DNA of 5,826 nucleotides from an uncultured Armatimonadota bacterium (GTDB lineage: Bacteria; Armatimonadota; Armatimonadia; Armatimonadales; Armatimonadaceae), in contig CAIYBQ010000055.1 in the NCBI GenBank assembly GCA_903924445.1, positions 1 to 5,826 of the forward strand. Direction: 5' to 3'. Of the stretch, positions 1 through 5,826 are shown one piece after another (within the stretch, counting starts at the first letter, position 1; the number at the start of each line of letters is the position of its first letter). Both the position numbers and the translations under genes were made by a program. A model generated the notes under the pieces. That model was not told the DNA's origin. It ran no database searches and saw nothing but the letters and a program-made list of their open reading frames with translations.

Positions 1-2966
1 CCAACGAGTGCCTGTGGAATCGACAGCATGATGACGAGAGGATAGAGCAAATTGTCGAACAACGCTGCCATCAGGATGTAGACAAGTCCGATTGCCAATA
101 GGAGGGCGGAGACCATAAAGACGCCTTCCTCTGCCATCGTGTTGGCTTCACCACCCCATGAATAGGTCGCACGACCAAAGTTAATTTTGGCGATCTCAGG
201 ATCGATTGCCTGCTGCATATTTCCGATGACCTTACCAGGGGCAAGGTACGCAGAAACAGTGACCTGTCGAAGCCTGTTGCGCCGGTCGATCTTCGTCGGA
301 CCGCGATCTTCGTAGATTCGGGCTATATCCCGAACCCGGATTGATTGCCCGCTACGGTATCCAATGATGACGTTACCGACATCAGCGACCGATGCGCGAT
401 CCAAGGTTTGGTATTGAATTCGAATGTCAAATTGCTCACCATCGATGCGCAGCTTTGAATCGATATTGCCTTCGATTGCATCCCTTAGAACTCCGGCAAC
501 CTGCTGCACAGTCATCCCGTAGTCGGCCGCACGCTTGCGGTCAAGCACGATGCGTACTTCTGGTTTGCTTGGCTTGTAGGAAACATCCGGGGTGAGAATG
601 CCATCGGTCTTGAGGAGGACGTCCTTCACTGCGCTAGCACGTTCGAGGAGCTCACCAAGCTCTGGTCCAGTGATGATGATCTGCACGGGTGCAGCCGTAC
701 CACCGAAGCCTGACACTTCCGTTGTCTTGACATCGGCACCAACGATGTCCTTGGTTCTTGCACGAACAAGCTCTGCGACATCTACGTCGGATTTACTGCG
801 TAGCTTGGAATTATCTTTCCAGAACATAATGCGATCAAGGTTTCCGATTGGTTCACCGAGGATAAGCCGTACTTGACCAAAGTTCGACCCGGAGCTTGTT
901 TGACTTTCGAAGCCTCCCGTCGATGTGCTTCCTGCGGTGAGTTCAATAAAGTCAATTTCAGGAATGTCGCGTACAGCCGCTTCAACATTACGCAATACTT
1001 CGTTCGTTCGAGAGAGGCTTGAACCGGCGGGCAATTCCACACTAAGGGAGACCTGACTCTGGTCAATTCCCGGTGCAAACCGGAAGCCAAGCGGGGTCCC
1101 GACAGCGCCTGAAGCTGCGCATACCAGGAATGTGATTGCAGCACCGATGCTACCCACGACGATGGGCTCAGCCGACTTATTGCCGCGGAATTTGTTGATG
1201 GCAAAGACAACCGCGCCACCGATAACCTGCAGTGCGACCAATGGGATCGCCGTTTTGATCGCTTGTGGAGTACCAGAGCCGGCAGCGACCATCCAGAGGA
1301 TGATGTTCACTAGTGCCATGTTTCCGATAAAGATCACAGTGCCACGATGAAGGAGTGCCCAGCGCAAGGTTTCACGGTACTTATTGCTTAGGTTATGGAA
1401 GAAGGCATCAAATGCACGTGAGAACTTGCCAGTTGGTGCATCGCTGAAACCTTGTTGATACCACTTACTTGCTAGCATCGGCGCCAAGGTAAACGACACA
1501 AGCAACGAGAACAACGTGGCAACGGCAACGGTCACACCAAAGCTTCTGAAGAACTGACCGACGATTCCACCCATAAATGCGACGGGTACAAAGACCACCA
1601 CATCGACGAGGGTAATCGTAAGTGCGGCGAGGCCAATCTCACCACGGCCTTTTAGAGCCGCTTCATCAGGTGGATAACCGAGTGCAAGATACTTGTAGAT
1701 GTTCTCCAAGACGACGATTGAGTCATCAACCAGAATTCCTACTGCGAGGGAAAGTCCAAGCAATGTCATCGAATTCAAGGTGAAGCCAAGTGCTTGCATC
1801 ACAAGGAAGGTGGACACAATGGATGCTGGAATTGCAATCGCGACAATCATCGTTCCACGGAGATTGTGCAAAAACATGTACACAATCATGACGGCAAGGA
1901 ATGCACCGATCAGGAGGGTGTGCTGTACATCGAGGAGGTTTTCCTCGACTTCCTTCGCTTGATTGCTGGTCGTAGTGATTTCGATGTCTGCCGGCAGAAG
2001 AACCTTTGCATCTGCGATTTGCTTATCAATGCCACGGGCGATATCAACCGTGTTTCCACCACTGATCTTCTGTACCGAGAGAGTTACGGTATCGGTAGAC
2101 TCAGTGATCTTGCCGCTATCGTCACGTTTCGCCAAAGATGCACTTTCCGTGCGTTCACGCGCTGCATCCCGAACCACGGCGATGTCCTTAAGGCGAATGC
2201 TCTTTGGGCCACTTGCGAGCTGGACTGTGAACTCAAGCTCTGCGATATCGCTCGCATCCTTAAATTCGCCAACCACGCGCACCGCGTAATCCCGTACTGA
2301 TTCCGTCACACGCCCGGCAGGAAGGTTCAGATTCTGAGCCCGAATAGCGCTTACGACATCGGAGACGGTTAAACCAATCGCATCCAACTTGCCACGATTC
2401 AACTGGATCGCGATTTCGCGTTTGTCTCCACCAATAACGTTTACAGCGGCAACGCCGGCGACCTGGCTCAGGCGGTCCTTGATAGTCCTGTCACAGAGGT
2501 CACGGATTTCACGTGAATCACGTCCGGATTTTGACCGTACTGCTAGGAACATAATTGGCGCAGAACCGGTGTCAAATTTACCGATGAGAGGGACATCTGC
2601 TGCTTGTGGCAGAGCACGGCGCACGGAGTCAACCTTCGCACGCACATCGGCTGCCGCTGTATCGACATCCACACCAAGCTGAAACTCGATTGCAACAATT
2701 GATATGCCTTGTTGCGAAACACTGGTCACATTTTTGATGCCGTTGACACTGAAGACCGCATCCTCGATGGGCTTCGAGATCAGCGTTTCGATTTCACCGG
2801 GTCCTGCACCTGGGTAGACCGTGCTGACAGAGATAAACGGGAAGTCAATACGGGGATCCTGTTCTGCAGGCATTTTGAATAGGCCTTGCAATCCCAAGAT
2901 TGTTAGGACCGCGAAAAGCATCAATATCGCGATTGGGCGTTTGATACTGAGTTGCGTCAAGGACAT
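1..2966 (-). CDS. RND efflux permease, HAE1/AcrB-like, 3' end cut by window edge
   Basis: Inner-membrane proton-driven pump subunit that exports drugs, lipophiles or other small molecules in a tripartite complex; the substrate cannot be read from sequence. The frame is open from the ATG at 2966 to the left edge (988 complete codons). What is seen: a typical N-terminus (MSLTQLSIKRPIAILMLF) with TM1 at about residues 9-30; porter domain 31-340; TM2-TM6 at about 348-498; TM4 motif GILVDDSIVVLENI with the paired aspartates D414/D415 that form the family's proton relay; second porter domain 628-940; TM8 at about 947-969; and the start of TM9 at the edge. Compared with AcrB, roughly 150 C-terminal residues are missing, including the TM10 lysine and TM11. 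Oddities: where TM7 is expected there are three hydrophobic segments (543-563, 573-591, 602-624), about 60 residues more than usual, and a further insert lies near 707-722. The start follows the adaptor stop by 3 nt, with AAGGG 10 nt upstream, so translational coupling is likely. The family call is very secure; the exact substrate class is unknown. Confidence 0.96.
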   Translation of the reverse strand, partial: MSLTQLSIKRPIAILMLFAVLTILGLQGLFKMPAEQDPRIDFPFISVSTVYPGAGPGEIETLISKPIEDAVFSVNGIKNVTSVSQQGISIVAIEFQLGVDVDTAAADVRAKVDSVRRALPQAADVPLIGKFDTGSAPIMFLAVRSKSGRDSREIRDLCDRTIKDRLSQVAGVAAVNVIGGDKREIAIQLNRGKLDAIGLTVSDVVSAIRAQNLNLPAGRVTESVRDYAVRVVGEFKDASDIAELEFTVQLASGPKSIRLKDIAVVRDAARERTESASLAKRDDSGKITESTDTVTLSVQKISGGNTVDIARGIDKQIADAKVLLPADIEITTTSNQAKEVEENLLDVQHTLLIGAFLAVMIVYMFLHNLRGTMIVAIAIPASIVSTFLVMQALGFTLNSMTLLGLSLAVGILVDDSIVVLENIYKYLALGYPPDEAALKGRGEIGLAALTITLVDVVVFVPVAFMGGIVGQFFRSFGVTVAVATLFSLLVSFTLAPMLASKWYQQGFSDAPTGKFSRAFDAFFHNLSNKYRETLRWALLHRGTVIFIGNMALVNIILWMVAAGSGTPQAIKTAIPLVALQVIGGAVVFAINKFRGNKSAEPIVVGSIGAAITFLVCAASGAVGTPLGFRFAPGIDQSQVSLSVELPAGSSLSRTNEVLRNVEAAVRDIPEIDFIELTAGSTSTGGFESQTSSGSNFGQVRLILGEPIGNLDRIMFWKDNSKLRSKSDVDVAELVRARTKDIVGADVKTTEVSGFGGTAAPVQIIITGPELGELLERASAVKDVLLKTDGILTPDVSYKPSKPEVRIVLDRKRAADYGMTVQQVAGVLRDAIEGNIDSKLRIDGEQFDIRIQYQTLDRASVADVGNVIIGYRSGQSIRVRDIARIYEDRGPTKIDRRNRLRQVTVSAYLAPGKVIGNMQQAIDPEIAKINFGRATYSWGGEANTMAEEGVFMVSALLLAIGLVYILMAALFDNLLYPLVIMLSIPQALV

Positions 2967-2969
2967 CTG

Positions 2970-4478
2970 TTATTGGCCCTTCGGGATGCGGACAGCGGAT
3001 CCATCGGACAGGTTGCCGATTCCATTTATGACAACTACTTCATCCGCTTCGATGCCTGAAACGGCGCACGTCTCTGCATTCTGATAGAGAACCTTGATTG
3101 GCTTTAGCTTTGCTGTTTCGTTCTCGACAACGTAGACATAGGTTGAACCATCGGTCTTGGTCACCAGAGCAGATTTTGGAACTCCGATTGCGTTCAGCTT
3201 TCGAATCTGGATGTTAGCGGTGCCATACATCCCGGAACGCACTTCACTTACATCCCCGGTGATACTTAGCCGCACACGGTAGTTTCTAGAGTTTTGCTCT
3301 GCGATAGGGGAGACATCGAGAACCATCGCTGTGATCGATCTGTTCACACCGCTGATTTCAAGAATGGCCTGAGTACCCTGGCGTACCTTGTTGACATCGC
3401 TTTCAGGAACGCTCGCTTCAAACACAAGCGTTCCCGCAGGGACAACCTGAACGATTGGGTCACCGACGGAAATGGACTGTCCGGGTTCTGCAAGACGTTT
3501 TGCAACACGTCCGGACATCGTTGCGCGCACGGTACATTCTGCGAGGGATTGCTTTGCCTGCGCAACGGATGATGCTGCATTCGCGGCAGAAGCCTTTGCC
3601 TGCGACAATGCTGCCAGCGACTGCTCTAGAGCTGCTTTAGCTGCTGCTACATCATCTTCTTTGATGTTCGATGCAATAGAGCTTGACTTGGCAAGGCGTA
3701 ATGCTTGTTCTGCACGCCGGACAACAAACTCGGCCGACTTGATGGATTCTGATCGTCCACCGGTGCGCGCGAGGTCCAGCTGTGCGGTTGCTGAGCGGAG
3801 TGACGCCGTTGCGACGGCCTCGCTGTTTATGGCTTGTTCGAGCTGCGACTGGGATGCGGCGCCTTCGCGAACGAGGCTGTCGTAGCGTTTACGATCTGCG
3901 GATGCCTTTACAACGTTTGCTTCAGCCTGCGCAACGGTACTTTCTGCTGCGATGATCTCCTGGGTGCGCTGCGGGCGCTTTGCAACTTCCAGCTGTTCCT
4001 TCGCAATCGATAGGGCATCTTCAGCATCACGGATACTGACATCGCCACTTGTCACTTGGGATTCAAGGGAGCGCTTTGCCTGGCTCAAGCGCAGCCGAGC
4101 GACATTTATGTTTGCTTGAGACTGTTGAACTGCGGCAGTTGCACTTGTCTGCATAGCGGTGGCACCTTCTAGAGCGATTTCAACATCCTTGGTTTCGATC
4201 GTTGCAATCACCTGGCCCGCAGAGAGTGTCTGACCTTCGGTTACGCTGACTGTGGCAATGCGACCTCCAATACGCGGGGCTACTTGATAGACGTTAAGCG
4301 CTTTTACCGACCCGCTGACAGAAACCGACTCGATGAACGACTCGGCTTTCGAATTAGCTACCTGAACAGGGGAACTAATGCGTGTTGTCTTGTTCGCATC
4401 GGTTTGCTTTGCTGGTGCGGAACAGCCTGCGATGCCACCACACAGAATCAGAAAGAGAAGCGACTGCTCAATGCGCAT
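2970..4478 (-). CDS. RND efflux periplasmic adaptor (membrane fusion protein), lipoprotein with long alpha-hairpin
   Basis: Periplasmic adaptor that joins the downstream RND permease to an outer-membrane TolC-type channel. The 502-residue product starts at the ATG at 4478, chosen because AAGGTGG lies just upstream and because it places a lipoprotein signal peptide at the N-terminus (MRIEQSLLFLILCGGIAGC). The lipobox IAGC has C19 as the lipidated cysteine. A GTG at 4511 would add 11 residues but spoils the signal and lies inside an inverted repeat. Domains: first lipoyl half about 54-99 (VAPRIGGRIATVSVTEGQ); coiled-coil hairpin about 100-315, rich in Ala, Gln, Lys and Glu; second lipoyl half 317-346 (SGRVAKRLAEPGQSISVGD); beta-barrel about 351-425; membrane-proximal domain about 426-501. 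The hairpin tip RYDSLVREGAASQSQL fits the R-x3-L-x6-S-x3-L motif known to contact TolC-type channels (R198, L202, S209, L213). The protein is about 100 residues longer than AcrA, and the excess is in the hairpin. A HlyD-type secretion adaptor is less likely because an RND permease follows. Confidence 0.95.
   Translation of the reverse strand: MRIEQSLLFLILCGGIAGCSAPAKQTDANKTTRISSPVQVANSKAESFIESVSVSGSVKALNVYQVAPRIGGRIATVSVTEGQTLSAGQVIATIETKDVEIALEGATAMQTSATAAVQQSQANINVARLRLSQAKRSLESQVTSGDVSIRDAEDALSIAKEQLEVAKRPQRTQEIIAAESTVAQAEANVVKASADRKRYDSLVREGAASQSQLEQAINSEAVATASLRSATAQLDLARTGGRSESIKSAEFVVRRAEQALRLAKSSSIASNIKEDDVAAAKAALEQSLAALSQAKASAANAASSVAQAKQSLAECTVRATMSGRVAKRLAEPGQSISVGDPIVQVVPAGTLVFEASVPESDVNKVRQGTQAILEISGVNRSITAMVLDVSPIAEQNSRNYRVRLSITGDVSEVRSGMYGTANIQIRKLNAIGVPKSALVTKTDGSTYVYVVENETAKLKPIKVLYQNAETCAVSGIEADEVVVINGIGNLSDGSAVRIPKGQ
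2977..2981 (-). promoter_or_regulatory. Ribosome binding site of the permease gene inside the adaptor 3' end
   Basis: AAGGG on the minus strand, 10 nt before the permease ATG at 2966 and encoded within the last adaptor codons (Lys-Gly). The spacing is slightly long, so initiation probably leans on ribosomes finishing the adaptor, whose TAA is only 3 nt before the ATG. Confidence 0.55.
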
Positions 4479-4483
4479 ATTAT

Positions 4484-4490
4484 CCACCTT
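4484..4490 (-). promoter_or_regulatory. Ribosome binding site of the adaptor gene
   Basis: AAGGTGG on the minus strand, with the AAGG part 8 nt and the final GG 5 nt before the ATG at 4478. It favours this ATG over the upstream GTG at 4511 and so yields a protein that begins directly with the lipoprotein signal peptide. Confidence 0.75.
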
Positions 4491-4499
4491 ACACACGCC

Positions 4500-4524
4500 A
4501 AGGGCATCCACACGAGATGCCCTT
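4500..4524. repeat. Perfect 9-bp inverted repeat between dnaN and the efflux adaptor
   Basis: AAGGGCATC at 4500-4508 and its exact reverse complement GATGCCCTT at 4516-4524, separated by 7 nt. The repeat ends 21 nt before the adaptor ATG. No run of T follows it on either strand, so it is a poor fit to an intrinsic terminator. Its position suits either an operator for a dimeric repressor of the efflux genes or an RNA hairpin at the dnaN-efflux boundary that affects processing, stability or translation. No regulator gene is visible in the window. The repeat itself is directly seen; its role is inference. Confidence 0.6.
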
Positions 4525-4534
4525 AACTAGTCAA
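4506..4534 (-). promoter_or_regulatory. Weak candidate promoter for the efflux operon
   Basis: TTGACT (4534-4529) is a good -35-like hexamer. Seventeen nt further on is GTGGAT (4511-4506), which matches TATAAT at only two positions. If used, transcription would start near 4499 and the inverted repeat would sit between and over the -35 and -10 regions, a usual place for an operator. The poor -10 keeps confidence low; read-through from dnaN could serve instead. Confidence 0.2.
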
Positions 4535-4568
4535 CTACGAAACGACATATACAAATTATTACTATGTA

Positions 4569-5765
4569 TCAGATTACCTGCATTGGCATCAAAACGCATA
4601 GATAAGCGGGCCTGTTTCCGCCAACCGGCCGAATAACACCCGGTCGCAGAGGCTCTGTCATTTCGAGGGCTACCCCTTCAGCATCGATTGCGTTGAGCGC
4701 ATCTGCCAGATACTTAGCATTGAACGCGATAGCGATATCAGCACCTTCACGGGCAACTTCGATCTCATCCCGTCCAGTACCAATCGTTCCACTCTCGGCA
4801 GTTAGCGCCAGCTGGTCGCCTTGCGTTTCGAGGACAACTCTCTGCGCGTTTTCTTTGGCTACAATCGCAACACGCTTTACGCTTGCAATGAAATCACCGC
4901 GGTCGATGGTTAGCTTGCGGTCATAGTTTTGTGGGATGACACGCTCATAGTTTGGAAATTGGCCATCGATTAGCTGCGTGATCATCGTCGTAGTGTCAAC
5001 GCGGAAGCGACCATCGAGGCCATTAACCGTTGCTGCATCGGTGTCTTTGTCATCCGCACGTTTTCGGAATTCAAAGCGTGCCTGACCATTTGCAAGAACA
5101 ACCTGCACGGCGTCATCATCACCAGCCAAACGGAGAACTTCATTCATTGCACGGGCAGGGACCACAGCATTTCCTGCACCGTCGCCACTTGCTACATTTC
5201 CCTCTGTTACTGCCAGGCGATGCGTATCCGTTGCGACCAGTTTGATGGCTGTTCCATCAAACTTGAGGAGAACTCCCGTCAAAATGACGCGTGTTTCATC
5301 TGTTGATACAGCAAAGTTGACTTCTTTAATCAGCGACTTTAGCAGCCCACCTGCAATGGTGAACGATGCGATGTGATCGACTTCAGGCGGTGCAGGAAAC
5401 TCATCAGGGGAGAGACCAAGAAGCTCGTAGTTCGAACGACCGCAGCGAACAGATGTCTTTGCTTTGACATCCGGGCGGTCAAGAACGACATCACTTTCTG
5501 CAAAGGCACCAAGCATCTCGGTGAAGAGCTTTGCAGGAAATGTAAATCCTGGCTGGTCGCCATCATCGAAGCCAAAGGAAATCCGCGAGCCAATCGAGCA
5601 CTCCAGCCACATTTCGAGGTCGGTTGCCATCAGGCGCAGGCGGCCATCACCTACTGGCCGAGCGAGCACATGGGAAAGAATAGGGAGACTAGTACGCCCA
5701 CTGACGGCGCGTCCGACGGTTTGTACGGCTTCAAAGAGCTCTCTTCTAGGGCTTACTGCTTGCAT
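4569..5765 (-). CDS. dnaN: DNA polymerase III subunit beta (sliding clamp)
   Basis: Forms the ring-shaped dimer that encircles DNA and tethers DNA polymerase III and other replication and repair proteins. The 398-residue product starts at the ATG at 5765, 7 nt after GGAGG. Three clamp domains can be placed: about 1-127, 128-283 and 284-398. Recognisable elements are GRTSLPILSHVL (23-34) with ATDLEMWLEC (47-56); ATDTHRLA (178-185), whose H182-R183-L184 line the protein-binding pocket in E. coli; IDGQFPNYERVIP (266-278) with P271, R275 and V276 at other pocket positions; and the C-terminal MPM (393-395), which closes the pocket. In E. coli the residue after MPM is Arg; here it is Gln, followed by Val-Ile. 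The protein is longer than E. coli DnaN (366 residues), mainly through a charged insert at about 235-255 near the end of domain II plus longer loops around 64-72 and 191-199. It lies upstream of the efflux genes with a 90-nt gap. Pocket residues are intact, so it is very likely a working clamp. Confidence 0.98.
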   Translation of the reverse strand: MQAVSPRRELFEAVQTVGRAVSGRTSLPILSHVLARPVGDGRLRLMATDLEMWLECSIGSRISFGFDDGDQPGFTFPAKLFTEMLGAFAESDVVLDRPDVKAKTSVRCGRSNYELLGLSPDEFPAPPEVDHIASFTIAGGLLKSLIKEVNFAVSTDETRVILTGVLLKFDGTAIKLVATDTHRLAVTEGNVASGDGAGNAVVPARAMNEVLRLAGDDDAVQVVLANGQARFEFRKRADDKDTDAATVNGLDGRFRVDTTTMITQLIDGQFPNYERVIPQNYDRKLTIDRGDFIASVKRVAIVAKENAQRVVLETQGDQLALTAESGTIGTGRDEIEVAREGADIAIAFNAKYLADALNAIDAEGVALEMTEPLRPGVIRPVGGNRPAYLCVLMPMQVI

Positions 5766-5826
5766 TATGATTCCTCCAACTGGATTGGTAACTGATATTG
5801 GGTGTGATTCGCAGAAACCGTGGTGG
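5765..5826 (-). other. dnaN leader, possibly the last codons of an upstream gene
   Basis: The 61 nt before dnaN contain its ribosome binding site but no convincing -35/-10 pair. One minus-strand frame is open from the window edge for 19 codons (ending in QYQLPIQLEES) and stops at TAA in positions 5767-5765, overlapping the dnaN ATG by one base (TAATG). Such overlaps are common between coupled operon genes, so this may be the 3' end of an upstream gene. The piece does not look like a DnaA C-terminus. The other two minus-strand frames are also open across these 61 nt, so openness alone proves nothing. It may equally be untranslated leader. Confidence 0.3.
5771..5777 (-). promoter_or_regulatory. 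Ribosome binding site of dnaN
   Basis: GGAGGAA on the minus strand, with the GGAGG core 7 nt upstream of the ATG at 5765. It is close to the ideal Shine-Dalgarno sequence and fixes the dnaN start. It is also the strongest of the three ribosome binding sites here, as expected for a highly expressed clamp. Confidence 0.88.

Noticed and set aside
782..1219. Minus-strand ORF of 145 codons in another frame inside the permease
   Set aside because: It overlaps the permease coding frame on the same strand, which is unbroken here and carries the TM7 region and porter domain. The alternative protein is compositionally unlike a real gene.
1794..2300. Plus-strand ORF of 168 codons
   Set aside because: It is antisense to the permease, whose frame is continuous and clearly RND. 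The translation is Cys- and His-rich with no family resemblance and no suitable context.
3472..3885. Plus-strand ORF of 137 codons rich in Ala, Arg and Ser
   Set aside because: It is the antisense image of the alanine-rich coiled coil of the adaptor, which commonly leaves long open frames on the opposite strand.
3556..3937. 13-nt direct repeat GCCTGCGCAACGG at 3556-3568 and 3925-3937
   Set aside because: Both copies encode the same VAQA coiled-coil motif in the adaptor hairpin, so it is explained by repeated heptads and not by a mobile or regulatory repeat.
4480..4488. TTATCCACC on the plus strand resembles a DnaA box (TTATNCACA) close to dnaN
   Set aside because: It is a single site with one mismatch and is simply the complement of the adaptor ribosome binding site and leader. 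There is no cluster of boxes or AT-rich unwinding region, so no origin is called.
2970..4511. Longer adaptor start at GTG 4511
   Set aside because: It places 11 polar residues before the signal peptide, lies inside the inverted repeat and lacks as good a ribosome binding site as the ATG at 4478.
4536..4568. AT-rich stretch after dnaN as a possible intrinsic terminator
   Set aside because: Only a 5-bp imperfect pairing (ACATA with TATGT) is present, with no GC-rich stem and no T-run after it.
5373..5795. Plus-strand ORF of 140 codons across the dnaN start
   Set aside because: It is antisense to dnaN codons with conserved clamp residues, and its product shows no recognisable domain.

Overview
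The window holds three co-directional genes on the minus strand, read from right to left. They are dnaN (the DNA polymerase III sliding clamp), a lipoprotein membrane-fusion adaptor of an RND efflux pump, and the inner-membrane RND permease, which runs off the left edge. Only short gaps have no assigned gene: 61 nt right of dnaN and 90 nt between dnaN and the adaptor. The permease is open over the whole left half of the window, and no credible gene is seen on the plus strand.

The organism looks like a diderm (Gram-negative type) bacterium. The adaptor carries a lipoprotein signal, and tripartite RND pumps need an outer membrane. GC content looks moderate, near 50% by eye. The style of the DnaN N-terminus and the long loops in all three proteins recall less-studied phyla such as Armatimonadota. 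That placement is a low-confidence impression, since no search could be run.

Region by region: 5766-5826 holds the strong dnaN ribosome binding site and perhaps the last codons of an upstream gene whose stop overlaps the dnaN start as TAATG. 4569-5765 is dnaN. 4479-4568 is AT-rich at its dnaN end and contains a perfect 9-bp inverted repeat just upstream of the adaptor. 2970-4478 is the adaptor. 1-2966 is the permease, separated from the adaptor by 3 nt and in the same reading frame.

The adaptor and permease are clearly one transcription and translation unit. The adaptor should bridge the permease to an outer-membrane TolC-type channel that is not in the window. The link to dnaN is only positional: it is a housekeeping replication gene and shares no obvious function with efflux. 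The inverted repeat between them is the best candidate for a control point that separates the two.

The most unusual features are two. The permease has about 60 extra residues with two added hydrophobic segments at the TM7 position. The adaptor has a very long alpha-hairpin whose helix breaks lie at matching distances on either side of the tip. I see no mobile element, CRISPR array, RNA gene or clear intrinsic terminator.
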